A stretch of 64,000 nt of DNA from Paraburkholderia kirstenboschensis (GCF_904848585.1 NZ_CAJHCR010000017.1:62001-126000); one strand, 5' to 3'; counted from the first letter of the stretch, positions 50,468 through 59,518 are shown. Numbers and translations: made by a program. Notes: generated from the letters alone by a model not told the origin.

Positions 50468-52492
50468 CTAACGTCGTAGCCCCGTGCGCTTGGAGGCGTC
50501 AGACAAGTTCGTGGCCGCCTTTGACAGTAGAATGTTGATCGCGCTTTCGACGTCGCGTGTTCCTCTTGATTCCAGGAAAGTGGTGAACGAGATGGCCAAC
50601 GAAAGATACCGGTGGCCATCGAACCACATTGTTGCCTCCTCGCAAAAGCGCTGGAGCGTCCTTGCGATGTCGTCCGACGACACGTCTGGCAGTTCCCGGC
50701 AAATCGAGGCGTGTGAGCGCGCCGTGTCGCACAGTAGGAAGACCTTGGACTGCAGCGCATCGAGCTCCTTAACTCGACTTACATTGAGCATGGATCGCGC
50801 GTCAAACAATAGGACACGGCCGCCCAGTTCGAGGTATGTGAAGGAGCACGTCGAGTGGCAGGCTCTCCAATTTTGGATTGCGCCCAGGAGATCGCGCGTG
50901 TACGCTTCAATCGCCTTCTCATCGATTGCGCTGTCCGCCTGAAAGAAATAGGACAGGTTAAACACTGCCTGTTGCGACTGCCGTTCGTAGACGTCGAAGT
51001 AGGCCGGATACGGCCGGAGATTGAAGAACCCCAACTGGGAGGCTTGGGTGAAGTTTGGACTGAATCGGTCCAGCCTGATCTCAGAGCCTCTGGCCGGCGG
51101 CTGCAGGTGGCATAGCAGCGGGATGAGGGAGGCCATCGAGCGATATTCATCCGGATCCTCTCGTGGGAATCCCCACAAAAGATTCCAATCAACCTTGACC
51201 CCGAACTCGGCGCACCACTTCAGAAGCTGAATGTTCTGGACCGCGCTGACCCCTTTCTTCATGATTCGAAGCACTTGGTCGCTGAGGCTCTCGATTCCTG
51301 GCTGAACGTGCCTTACGCCAGCGTCTTTGAGCGCCTTCAGCTGAGGCTTGCTCACATTGCTCTTGATTTCGTAGAACAAATCAAGACTGCTCCCAAGCTG
51401 CGCGAGATGCGGCAGCAACAGGTCGAAATACTTATAGTCCATGATGTTGTCCACGAAGGAGATCTTCGCTTCGGGATACTTTGCCGCAATTGAGACTATC
51501 TCCTGCAGGGCGTCAGCAGGTCGTCTGCTCCGGAATGTCATGGTGGCACCGTTAAGGCCGCAAAAGGTGCAATGATTTTTCATTCCCCACCAACAGCCCC
51601 TGGACGTCTCTAATGGCAACTGGACCATAGTCGTATGCCTGTCGCCCCACAAGCGGCGAAGATCGCCAAAGTAGTCATCGAAAGACGGCGTTGGGTAGTC
51701 GTTGAGGTCAGCCACCATCTTCGTCTGCATGAACGAGCCGCCTCCGGGCACCGGCTCAATGTAGGGGCGTACACGCGGGCTCTGGTGAGGATCTTCGCCG
51801 GCCAGCAGACACTGCACGAGCGGGACGATGAGCAGATCTGCTTCGCCTGAGACAATGAGATCGACGAACGGGAAGCACCGCGCCAACTCCCGGCCCATAG
51901 AACCCTCGCAGTTCGCCCCGCCCAAGATGATCTTGACCGAGGCGTCCAATTGTCTAAGCCTTGCGGCAACCGCCAAGCTCGCCATGTTCTGTTGAAAGAC
52001 AGAGGTTAAGCCGACGACCTTGGGCGCATATTTCAAGATCTCGCGCGCAGCGTGATCAACAAAGTCCTTGGCAGAATCGGCTAGCCAAAGGATCCGCTCC
52101 AGTAGTTGCGTTCCTCTTGTTTCGCCGTATCCGGCGGCCGATGCATCGTTGGCCTTGACCAACTCGAACTCAGGGCCCCCAAATGTACGTGCGAGGTATC
52201 TCTTCTGTTGTGCCAAGGTCTTGGGGGACAGCGCGTGGCTAAAAATCCACTCGCCAAGCAGGTCGGTTGTTCGAGGAAATCCTGCTGCGATCCTGATATA
52301 TAGATCGCGTCCAACGATGGAGGCATAGTCCAGCGCGAAGTGTCGACAGGTAGCACTGAACCCTGCTGCACCGAGCCGAGCTTGCAAAATTGCAAGTGCC
52401 AGAGACGGGCTGTGGAGAACGCCGAAGGGCAAACTAGCCAGCAAGATATCGCTGCACGGCTTTTCGCCCTCCTCGGTTGAAATGGCATTCAT
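50468..52492 (-). CDS. RiPP-maturation B12-binding radical SAM enzyme
   Basis: A 674-residue enzyme. An N-terminal part begins DILLASLPFGVLHSPSLALA, followed by a cobalamin-binding-like domain (VVGLTSVFQQNMASLAVAAR, IILGGANCEGSMG). The radical SAM core has CWWGMKNHCTFCGLNG, that is CX7CX2C binding the 4Fe-4S cluster, then ISFVDNIMDYKYF and GVRHVQPGIESLSDQVL. This Cys spacing and the SRGCWWG..HCTFCGLNG phrase are the mark of the RiPP maturation radical SAM protein 1 group, which methylate or otherwise alter unreactive carbons of precursor peptides. Its ATG overlaps the stop of the dioxygenase gene, so the two are coupled. Confidence 0.9.
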   Translation of the reverse strand: MNAISTEEGEKPCSDILLASLPFGVLHSPSLALAILQARLGAAGFSATCRHFALDYASIVGRDLYIRIAAGFPRTTDLLGEWIFSHALSPKTLAQQKRYLARTFGGPEFELVKANDASAAGYGETRGTQLLERILWLADSAKDFVDHAAREILKYAPKVVGLTSVFQQNMASLAVAARLRQLDASVKIILGGANCEGSMGRELARCFPFVDLIVSGEADLLIVPLVQCLLAGEDPHQSPRVRPYIEPVPGGGSFMQTKMVADLNDYPTPSFDDYFGDLRRLWGDRHTTMVQLPLETSRGCWWGMKNHCTFCGLNGATMTFRSRRPADALQEIVSIAAKYPEAKISFVDNIMDYKYFDLLLPHLAQLGSSLDLFYEIKSNVSKPQLKALKDAGVRHVQPGIESLSDQVLRIMKKGVSAVQNIQLLKWCAEFGVKVDWNLLWGFPREDPDEYRSMASLIPLLCHLQPPARGSEIRLDRFSPNFTQASQLGFFNLRPYPAYFDVYERQSQQAVFNLSYFFQADSAIDEKAIEAYTRDLLGAIQNWRACHSTCSFTYLELGGRVLLFDARSMLNVSRVKELDALQSKVFLLCDTARSHASICRELPDVSSDDIARTLQRFCEEATMWFDGHRYLSLAISFTTFLESRGTRDVESAINILLSKAATNLSDASKRTGLRR

Positions 52493-53628
52493 AGCGTGTC
52501 ATCGCGGGATAGTTTGACAACCGACGCACAAGTCGTTTGCGCGGTGGATGATGGGCAGGAACTGTCTTCGTACCCGCCGGCTCTTCGCTCTGGCTGGCTG
52601 TCCGACTCTTGACCGAGTATCGACTGAGATCCATCGCCGCCGCTCGAAATGAGCTTCCGCAAATAGGCCAGGGGGGGCTGGTTATCGCACGCGCCAAGTC
52701 CAAACGCACTCATACCATAGCCAAGATCACTCTGCAGTTCTGGTGGCATCGACAGAACCTCTGTACGAGGAATAGACAGGAATTGGTTGTACTGGGTCCG
52801 CAGCCAACCTCGGCAGTAGTTGAAAGTCAAGGTGCGCCGGCTTTCGTCCTTGGTGACATTTGCGCCGCCGCCGTGAAAGACAGCACCGTCCCACAACAAC
52901 ACCGACCCTGCAGGCATCTCGCACTGAATCACCTCCGCGGCCTCGGGGCGCCTCGACGCAGGCCAGCAACAGCTGCCTGGAACGACTTGCGTGGCACCAT
53001 TAGCGATCGTGAAGTCGTCAAGGGCGATGGCGGCCGTGACTACAAGCGGCAGACGCGGCCGCGGAGGTTCAGGGTAAAAGCCGTCGTCACGATGCAGTCG
53101 TTGCGCGCTGCATCCCGGATCTGGCGACATTGCGACGGCTCCAGCGTTAAGAATGAAGTCGCGACCGAGAATGCCTTGGACTATCATGCGCAGCAGCGGG
53201 TGGACCGCCACTTCGTCCGCTGCGCGCGACTTGGCCAAGACATTATGGACATGGACCGTGAGACGTGGTCCCGAAGGGTCGTTCGCAACGAACATGCGTC
53301 GCGACGCGGCAAACTGTGACGCCATAGCGTCGCGTACGCGTCCAATTTGCGCTTGGTCGAGCAGCCCCGGCACAATGGCATAGCCTTGGGAGTGCACCTG
53401 CGCAATGGTCGCCTTGACCAGTTCCAGTACCTTGAGTACCTGTGCATGAGTGCGTTCGTCTTCCGGTGCGACAGCTGCCGCAGCAGTCTCCAGCAACCCC
53501 AGCCTGCGTTGATACTCCCTATCGCGTTCAGCCAACCGTTCGTCGAGCTCTCTCGCGTATAGCTGCGCGTGCAGCGTCCGCACCTCTGCGCGAAGTCGTT
53601 TTAATTCAAGGAGCTCTTCTTCGTCCAT
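52489..53628 (-). CDS. Phytanoyl-CoA dioxygenase-like Fe/2-oxoglutarate enzyme
   Basis: About 379 residues. The N-terminal 60 residues form a Leu/Glu/Arg-rich coiled coil (LLELKRLRAEVRTLHAQLY). The PhyH-like domain follows, with the iron-binding QRLHRDDGFYPEP (H-x-D), the distal His in WDGAVFHGGGANV and a 2-oxoglutarate Arg in SRRTLTFNYCRGW. It would hydroxylate or oxidise a substrate, here likely the precursor peptide or a small part of it. The start at 53628 follows AGGG; a longer frame to 53877 exists but covers the divergent promoter region. It is the first gene of the minus-strand half of the cluster. Confidence 0.85.
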   Translation of the reverse strand: MDEEELLELKRLRAEVRTLHAQLYARELDERLAERDREYQRRLGLLETAAAAVAPEDERTHAQVLKVLELVKATIAQVHSQGYAIVPGLLDQAQIGRVRDAMASQFAASRRMFVANDPSGPRLTVHVHNVLAKSRAADEVAVHPLLRMIVQGILGRDFILNAGAVAMSPDPGCSAQRLHRDDGFYPEPPRPRLPLVVTAAIALDDFTIANGATQVVPGSCCWPASRRPEAAEVIQCEMPAGSVLLWDGAVFHGGGANVTKDESRRTLTFNYCRGWLRTQYNQFLSIPRTEVLSMPPELQSDLGYGMSAFGLGACDNQPPLAYLRKLISSGGDGSQSILGQESDSQPERRAGGYEDSSCPSSTAQTTCASVVKLSRDDTL

Positions 53629-53799
53629 TGAGTAAGCCCTTGGGCGGTTCTTCGCCACGGATGAAGTGCCGCATGCGCAACTTCGATTGAACGCGGGTGG
53701 AGTTCGTACGTCAACGCGCCCCTTGACTGGAAAGATTCGCGGTGCCACGATTGGCCAGCATGCCGGCAAGATCAAGTCATCGTACCGCGAGGTACCAAA

Positions 53800-54588
53800 A
53801 TGATCGTTGTGTTCGACGGTTTTTGCAACTTCTGCAATGGCTGGACACGGTTTGTGTCGCGGCACGATCGACTTCACCGGTTCCAGTTTGAGGCGGCCCA
53901 GTCCGACAAGGGTGCAGAATTACTGCAGTCGCTCGGCCTGTCGACCGATCGACTAGAGACAATCATCCTTGTCGACGGTCAACGGTCTTACCAGAAGTCA
54001 GACGCGGTGGTGCAGATCCTGAGGCATCTTGGCTGGCTGCACCTATTCGCAATCGCCCTGACGCTCGTTCCCAAACGATTGCGGGATGCGGGTTACGACG
54101 CATTCGCGCGCAGGAGGTACAAGTGGTTCGGCAAGTCCGGCACGTGTTTCCTGCCCAATGCAAATTCGCGTGTCAGCTTCATGCAGTTTCCTAGAGTAGC
54201 CGCACGGTCGACCATGCGCCTGTCCGCCGAAGAGTTGGCTCGCTTAGAGGCGATGTTCGCTTCGGCACAGGTCCGAAGCGACCCCGCTGTCGCGTCGGCC
54301 ACCGACCAATTACTCGATGCGATGCGGCGCGCCGCTCAAGAGAGGGAGGCTACGCGTCGGCTGCACCAGCAAGCGGACAAGCAAGCCGCGGTCGAGGCCG
54401 CCCCAACCCATGAGCCGGACGATTCCTCGCAGACAAACCGCGCAGCTGTGTATCCCCAGATGACGCCGCTAGGGGAAGTGAACTGGAACGTGCCGCGTTC
54501 GCTGGATGAACTCATCCTTATCAGGCGGGCGCTTCTGCGCAACGAAGTGCCAAGCCTACGAGCGCAGGCGTGTCCGTCATGGGATTGA
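53800..54588 (+). CDS. DCC-family thiol-disulfide protein (DUF393) with C-terminal extension
   Basis: A 262-residue protein. Residues 1-130 are a DUF393/DCC domain: VVFDGFCNFCNGWTRFVSRHDR with the C-x-x-C pair, RFQFEAAQS, the ILVDG strand, and YDAFARRRYKWFGKSGTCFLP. The C-terminal 130 residues are a charged helical extension (SAEELARLEAMFASA, REATRRLHQQADKQA) not usual for the family. DCC genes are often next to HTTM membrane proteins, as here. GAGG precedes the ATG. It is the first gene of the plus-strand half of the cluster. Confidence 0.85.
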   Translation: MIVVFDGFCNFCNGWTRFVSRHDRLHRFQFEAAQSDKGAELLQSLGLSTDRLETIILVDGQRSYQKSDAVVQILRHLGWLHLFAIALTLVPKRLRDAGYDAFARRRYKWFGKSGTCFLPNANSRVSFMQFPRVAARSTMRLSAEELARLEAMFASAQVRSDPAVASATDQLLDAMRRAAQEREATRRLHQQADKQAAVEAAPTHEPDDSSQTNRAAVYPQMTPLGEVNWNVPRSLDELILIRRALLRNEVPSLRAQACPSWD

Positions 54589-55079
54589 TTGCCGTTGGTC
54601 TCGTACTGCTGTGGTTGGTTGCCACGGTCCTGTATCAGTACGCGGCTTTTCAGGGCATCTTGGGGCCGTGGGATGTCTTCAAGCTCTTGCCGAGCTGGTG
54701 CTTCTTCGCCCCCCATCCGGCCACTCGCGACAGCCATCTCGTGCTTCGGGACCTGCTGCGCGACGGCACCGTGACTACTTGGATCCCGCTGTCTAATTTT
54801 CCATCCAGGAGACTTTTGCATGTTGTATGGCATCCGGCCAAGCGACCGAGAAAGGTCCTGCGCGACGCAGCTAAGATCATCAAGCTCACCAGAAGCCGCT
54901 CCGAATCCAAAGGTGTGGTCCAGTGTTCGTTGCCGTATCTAGTGATCCTACACTTCTGTATGAGACAATGTCCCTTAGACGACCATGTCGTCGCCCGTCA
55001 GTTCGCAATTGTCGAAACTTCTGGTCGTGACGCACGTAGGATATGGATTACCTTCATCTCGGAATTCCATCGTCCCTGA
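54570..55079 (+). CDS. HTTM-partner membrane protein (SdpA-like)
   Basis: A 169-residue protein with one N-terminal membrane helix (LIAVGLVLLWLVATVLYQYA) and then SWCFFAPHPATRDSHLVLRD, a phrase found in small proteins encoded beside HTTM genes and broadly like SdpA of the sporulation-delaying-protein system. It overlaps the DCC gene by 19 bases and the next gene by 37. GTG 54570 or ATG 54579 may be the start. Its proposed role is to help the HTTM protein mature an exported peptide; this is inferred from gene order. Confidence 0.65.
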   Translation: MSVMGLIAVGLVLLWLVATVLYQYAAFQGILGPWDVFKLLPSWCFFAPHPATRDSHLVLRDLLRDGTVTTWIPLSNFPSRRLLHVVWHPAKRPRKVLRDAAKIIKLTRSRSESKGVVQCSLPYLVILHFCMRQCPLDDHVVARQFAIVETSGRDARRIWITFISEFHRP

Positions 55080-55909
55080 GTGCTCTCTACACTCACGACG
55101 TTGTTGGTAGCCTCAGCGCTACGAGGCGGCTGCTGGCCGTTTGGTGTTTGATGTCCACCCTCGAGTGGGTGAGGAATTTAGACTTATTCAAGCATGATGG
55201 ATTGCTGTCGTGGCGCATCTTGTCCCTTCGCCCTGGATGGATTTTCCACGGCGACGGGGTTCGGTCGCTTTTCTGGGCGAGATCGACGACCGGAGTGCTG
55301 GCCATTAGGATGGTCGCCGCGGTGACTTTGCTGGCCAGTAACGATCCGTGCTTGCTGTGCATCGCCCTAGTGGTGATTGTCGCGACGTCCTGGTTTCTCA
55401 CCATCAGGACCTGGCTGGGCGAGGATGGGTCGGACCAAATGGGCCAAATCGTGGCGATCGGTTCGCTGTTGATCTCCGCAGGGATCTTCTTCGACCAGTT
55501 GGCGTTATCGTTCGCCGGCACTCTACTCATCGCCGGCCAACTGACCATCTCGTACTTCTTCGCCGGGTTCGCGAAGCTGCGGTCTCCCGAGTGGCGACGC
55601 GGGCAAGCATTGGTCGGTGTAATGGGAACGCACAGCTACGGGCATTCCTTTGGAGCGCGCATCTCCAGCGGCAGTGCCGCATTTGGTACCGCTTTTTGCT
55701 GGCTGGTAATTCTGGGTGAATCCATGTTCCCGCTGGTGATCTTTGCGCCGCAGACGGCGTTGCTGATAGTTCTAGCCGCATTCCTATTGTTTCACCTCGC
55801 CAATGCTTTGTTCATGGGACTGAACACTTTTGTGTGGCCATTCTTGGCCGCGTATCCTTCGGTGATCGTGCTGAACAATCTCATAACCCATTCGATCGGC
55901 CTGAGGTAG
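55043..55909 (+). CDS. HTTM/SdpB-like polytopic membrane protein
   Basis: A 288-residue protein with six or more hydrophobic helices. Features fitting the HTTM domain (related to vitamin K-dependent gamma-carboxylase and SdpB) are LLSWRILSLRPGWIFHGDG near residue 55, YFFAGFAKLRSPEWRRGQAL near 170, and a C-terminal HLANALFMGLNTFVWPFLAAYP. GTAGGA stands before the ATG. It ends 28 bases inside the end of the convergent 55881 gene. HTTM proteins in such loci act in maturation or export of toxic peptides. Confidence 0.8.
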   Translation: MDYLHLGIPSSLSALYTHDVVGSLSATRRLLAVWCLMSTLEWVRNLDLFKHDGLLSWRILSLRPGWIFHGDGVRSLFWARSTTGVLAIRMVAAVTLLASNDPCLLCIALVVIVATSWFLTIRTWLGEDGSDQMGQIVAIGSLLISAGIFFDQLALSFAGTLLIAGQLTISYFFAGFAKLRSPEWRRGQALVGVMGTHSYGHSFGARISSGSAAFGTAFCWLVILGESMFPLVIFAPQTALLIVLAAFLLFHLANALFMGLNTFVWPFLAAYPSVIVLNNLITHSIGLR

Positions 55910-56921
55910 TGCCAAAGAGCGCCTCGACCTTCTCCAACAGCTCCAATTGAGTGGTTGAAGGCTGTGGTTGCTGGACCTGCCCATCGAGCATTTCCTTGGC
56001 CAACTCCTTGGCGGTATGCCAGCTCTTCGCCGAATTCCCTTGCTTCAGCGCCAACGCTCGCTGTCTGGCTAGCGCATCTATCAACGTCGCGAAGTCGGGA
56101 TCCTGTCCGCACGGCGGCGAACGATCCACGGTGCTCAGGTCGATATTCGGGAAGACAAGGCGCTCCGCAGCGCCCGCGAAGGCTGACCAGACCGCGCCGT
56201 ACATGGTTGAGGGAGCTGCCCGTTCCTGGTCGCCATAGGGCGCGTGCGCGAGCATTGCCACACAAACACCTTTGGTGGGTCGAATGTATTTCCTGATCGC
56301 TGCATTGGCCACTGCTACCAAATCCTCGATGGGCGTAACGGATGTCAAGCTCATCGTATCGTCAAGCCTCAGCAACGCCGGGTCCAACACGCGCTGGCTG
56401 GCGGCTTCTGTTGCCGAGATCCGTTTCCGCAGATAGTCTCTGATAATCACTTGCAGTTCCGTACCGTCGCAGGACATCTTTGTCGCAAACTTCTCAGTAC
56501 GTCGGGCGATGGATCCCCAGTCGCTCAGCGGGATCGACTCCCTCAGCGCGACTGGCGGGGCCACGGCAACGAGTTCGGCCATCGCATAGATTCCCGGCGC
56601 GTAACGCGAGGTTGGTTCCATTACGGCGTGCGAGACTCGCGTCCAAAGCTGCGCGGGGACACGATGTTGATCGAGCGTTTCCTCCCATCTCAAGCGGCTA
56701 CAAACGCCCTTCGCTGCACGCACTATTTCAATCAGGAACCAGGTCGCTAGGCTGAAGCAACGCGAGGGCACGTCGCCATGTTTCGTGGCGGGACCTAGCG
56801 CATCCAATGGAATCCGGCCGGGGTCAGACAGCCAATCCAGCTCTTGTCCGAGCAGCTCGGTTTGCTCTCTCAACAAAGCGCGCTTTGCGGCGATTGCAGC
56901 CCATTCGGGTGAGAGAGGCAT
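55881..56921 (-). CDS. Unknown protein of the peptide cluster
   Basis: About 346 residues, helical, soluble, with no motif I recognise. The ATG at 56921 has AGGAAGG upstream; a longer frame to 57080 overlaps the next gene's end. It is the last gene of the minus-strand unit that begins with the candidate precursor and the HEXXH-methyltransferase gene (74-base gap). A role tied to that enzyme, such as precursor recognition, is possible but unproven. Confidence 0.65.
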   Translation of the reverse strand: MPLSPEWAAIAAKRALLREQTELLGQELDWLSDPGRIPLDALGPATKHGDVPSRCFSLATWFLIEIVRAAKGVCSRLRWEETLDQHRVPAQLWTRVSHAVMEPTSRYAPGIYAMAELVAVAPPVALRESIPLSDWGSIARRTEKFATKMSCDGTELQVIIRDYLRKRISATEAASQRVLDPALLRLDDTMSLTSVTPIEDLVAVANAAIRKYIRPTKGVCVAMLAHAPYGDQERAAPSTMYGAVWSAFAGAAERLVFPNIDLSTVDRSPPCGQDPDFATLIDALARQRALALKQGNSAKSWHTAKELAKEMLDGQVQQPQPSTTQLELLEKVEALFGTTSGRSNGL

Positions 56922-56995
56922 GATCGTTACCTTCCTCCAGTACAAGCCGCATTGATCGAACCAGCGACAAATCAACCCACACCAAGGACTGAGTT

Positions 56996-59119
56996 TCAGT
57001 GAACCACGTTCGCGCCACCCGGTGCAACCTGCCCGTGGGGAATACACATCATCGTTGCCAAGATCACACCGCTCGCCCATTCAAGTTCCACGACCTGCAA
57101 CTCTCCGCTATTGCTCAAGAGGTGCCGCAAAGCGTTCTTCTCGGCACGTTGCTGTTCACTCGTCGACGGCCCACTATACAGGTCATCTATGATGAGGACG
57201 GCGCTTGGACGCATCGTCTTAAGCACGGATTCGATGTTCCCGTATTTTATCGGAGCAGCGTCAGCGAAAATCAAGTCGAACGTGCCTATCGTCGCCACAG
57301 CTTCCGCCGCATCGGCCGTCAGGATGTGCACGCCGGCAGGCCACTGCCACCCTGAGGCGGCGTTGCTCAGCCGGCGATCTCCTTCGATGCTCACCACATC
57401 GACATCGTTGCGCCCGCCAAGGCCACTTATGATCCAGCCCAACCCGACGCCAACGCCGGTTCCGATTTCGAGAATCCTTCCCCCAACCGGCACGGCGGCG
57501 GCAAGCACCGCCAGAAGCCGACCAACATTGTCGTCGCAAGATTTCGTGAATCGCTGGTCCTTGGCTCGACGCTTGGCGCCCGCAACCGCTGGCGGGACGT
57601 TGGCTTGAATCAGATAAAGCCGGTAGCTGCCGGCCTCCACAAGCTGCTTAACGAGATCGTCGGGATCCGTGCCATTGTTCGCTCGCGAAGCCAAGCTATA
57701 GCCAGTCGGCGAGAGGTCAAGAATGGTCTTCGCAATGAGTCGACGAACCGCCGGAAACTGCAGCGCAAGTCCGTCACCCGAATATTCAGCGACTGCTCGG
57801 TTGAATCGCTCCAACTCGCCCTCGGTGGTCAGGGCCGCTATTACGCGGCGCGCGTCGTCGACTTCCGCACTGACGGCCGAAACCAGCCGGCGGGCTAGGC
57901 TCGCTCGCGCCACTTCGCTTTCTAGAAAGACGGACTCGACCCGGTTCGCTTCCCTCTGATAGCGATCGAGGACCAAGTGAATGTAAGCGCCCTTTGGCGG
58001 AGGCGCAGGATCCAGGAAGCCGAGAACAGACATCAGCCAGTCCAGCATGCGCTTTCCTGCGATACCTAACTCCCTCGAACAAGACTCGCTCAATTGCTCG
58101 CCAAGGTAGCGCGCGCGTTCAAGCGCCTTGCGACTGTCGATTAGCCCCTTGAATGGGCCGTAGGTAGGTTCTAGCGCTTCCGCGCGCCGCTCGGCCTGCG
58201 AGGCCAGAAGAGATAGGTGGACGTACACATGGAACGCAGCAAAGGTTCGATGGGTGTCCCAATGATTCGCCTTATTGAGCTCCTCGGCGTTCCACAGCGA
58301 GCAAACCTTGGGCGCATCTTCGCCTGAGAAGTCCGGATCAAGCAGGGAGTGACCATGGCGAAAGTCGTACAGCTTCTGGTGCAGCGCTTCGTGTAGCAAA
58401 TGCTCCGCCACGCACCAAGGGTTCCTCAGAATCTGCCTGTTGAGGAAGATCGTGCCGCCCATTCGGATCTGAGAACTTGAGACCTTGCCCTTCCAGAAGC
58501 CGACGTCGTCAAAGCACCCGATAAGGTGTGCATGACCCAAGGCGCTTGGCGTGAGCGTCGGCAGAAGCTCCTGCAGCAGGTGTTCGCCCTTCCTAAGCAT
58601 GGCGAGTTCGTCGCCGCTGAGGCTACACAGCGATTCACCGTATTCCTGTTCGAGGATAGTCCGAAACGCACAGCCGAGTAAATCGTCCGGGTAATCTTCG
58701 CGCCAGACCCAGCCGTGATATGACTCTGGCCCCAAGCGGTCGAGGGTAGTCGAACTATTCTCAAAGGGCGTGCCAATCTTGCGCTGCTGGAGATGCCGAA
58801 GCGTCGTTTCGAAGACCCGTTCGCATTCGAGAAGAGATAGGCCATACGACGTATCCGTCTCGAGGTGCAAGTGTGCATGTTGGACAGCGCACCGAACGAC
58901 TGTATTGCCAACGATGCGATACCGCGTTTCCTGCCCGGCGTGGCCAAAAGCGTCTAGCAGTTGCCTAGCGATTGGCAGCTGCGTGGCGACTCGGTCAAGG
59001 CGACGCTTATAGGCAACCTGAAGTTGCTCAAGAATATAGGCGCTCTCACCGAATGCGCGGTGCCGGACGAGCGCCTCTTCTACTGCTTGCAATAACTCTG
59101 AAGCTTCGTCCTTGACCAT
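56996..59119 (-). CDS. HEXXH-motif peptide-modification protein fused to an O-methyltransferase
   Basis: About 707 residues in two parts. The N-terminal 500 residues are of the HEXXH-motif RiPP-enzyme type (TIGR04267-like): LLHEALHQKLYDFRHGHSLL holds the His-Glu-x-x-His, and HWDTHRTFAAFHVYVHLSLL supplies further His residues. Members of this group have been shown to be iron and 2-oxoglutarate dependent peptide hydroxylases. The C-terminal 190 residues form a class I methyltransferase of the O-methyltransferase type, with GRILEIGTGVGVGLGWI, DVVSIEGDRRL and FDLIFADAAPI. The ATG at 59152 is an alternative start. The fusion suggests hydroxylation followed by methylation of one substrate. Confidence 0.8.
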   Translation of the reverse strand: MVKDEASELLQAVEEALVRHRAFGESAYILEQLQVAYKRRLDRVATQLPIARQLLDAFGHAGQETRYRIVGNTVVRCAVQHAHLHLETDTSYGLSLLECERVFETTLRHLQQRKIGTPFENSSTTLDRLGPESYHGWVWREDYPDDLLGCAFRTILEQEYGESLCSLSGDELAMLRKGEHLLQELLPTLTPSALGHAHLIGCFDDVGFWKGKVSSSQIRMGGTIFLNRQILRNPWCVAEHLLHEALHQKLYDFRHGHSLLDPDFSGEDAPKVCSLWNAEELNKANHWDTHRTFAAFHVYVHLSLLASQAERRAEALEPTYGPFKGLIDSRKALERARYLGEQLSESCSRELGIAGKRMLDWLMSVLGFLDPAPPPKGAYIHLVLDRYQREANRVESVFLESEVARASLARRLVSAVSAEVDDARRVIAALTTEGELERFNRAVAEYSGDGLALQFPAVRRLIAKTILDLSPTGYSLASRANNGTDPDDLVKQLVEAGSYRLYLIQANVPPAVAGAKRRAKDQRFTKSCDDNVGRLLAVLAAAVPVGGRILEIGTGVGVGLGWIISGLGGRNDVDVVSIEGDRRLSNAASGWQWPAGVHILTADAAEAVATIGTFDLIFADAAPIKYGNIESVLKTMRPSAVLIIDDLYSGPSTSEQQRAEKNALRHLLSNSGELQVVELEWASGVILATMMCIPHGQVAPGGANVVH

Positions 59120-59272
59120 TTTTCGATATCTTACCGTCGACGATGCGCACATCGGCTGGACCCGGTCGTGCAGCCCTTTGTGCTAAGGGTACGAGCGAAA
59201 GATGATGGTGAAGACCTAAATTCAGCAGCCCGACGGTGGAACGGCGGCCGCGACGGATCAACCGCCACGCCG

Positions 59273-59518
59273 CTAATTCTTCTTGTCGATTTCGAGCATC
59301 TGACGCGGGGTTTCTAGTCGCCACGAAAGATCTGCGAGCGCGGTGTGGTCGTGATGCCCGACGCCGCCTTGGGTGTCGTGATCGTGCCCGGCATCCATCA
59401 TGGCTAGGCGCATTAGCGTGTCCACTTTCAACTGCAAGTTCATCAGATCGCCAGGCGAGAGATCTTCCATGAGGGTCATTCGAAGTTCTTCCACCTTTTT
59501 CTTGAACGCCTCAGACAT
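59273..59518 (-). CDS. Candidate RiPP precursor peptide
   Basis: An 81-residue protein. AAGGAGG is ideally placed before ATG 59518. Residues 1-43 are an amphipathic, leader-like helix (EAFKKKVEELRMTLMEDLSP), followed by a Gly/His/Asp-rich stretch with HDHD at 45-48 and GGVGHHDH at 51-58, then a short tail with TALADLSWRLETPRQ. It is the first gene on the strand of the HEXXH-methyltransferase gene, with a gap of about 150 bases. Size, layout and position suit a precursor with His/Asp residues as modification targets. A small accessory or metal-binding protein is the alternative. Confidence 0.6.
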   Translation of the reverse strand: MSEAFKKKVEELRMTLMEDLSPGDLMNLQLKVDTLMRLAMMDAGHDHDTQGGVGHHDHTALADLSWRLETPRQMLEIDKKN

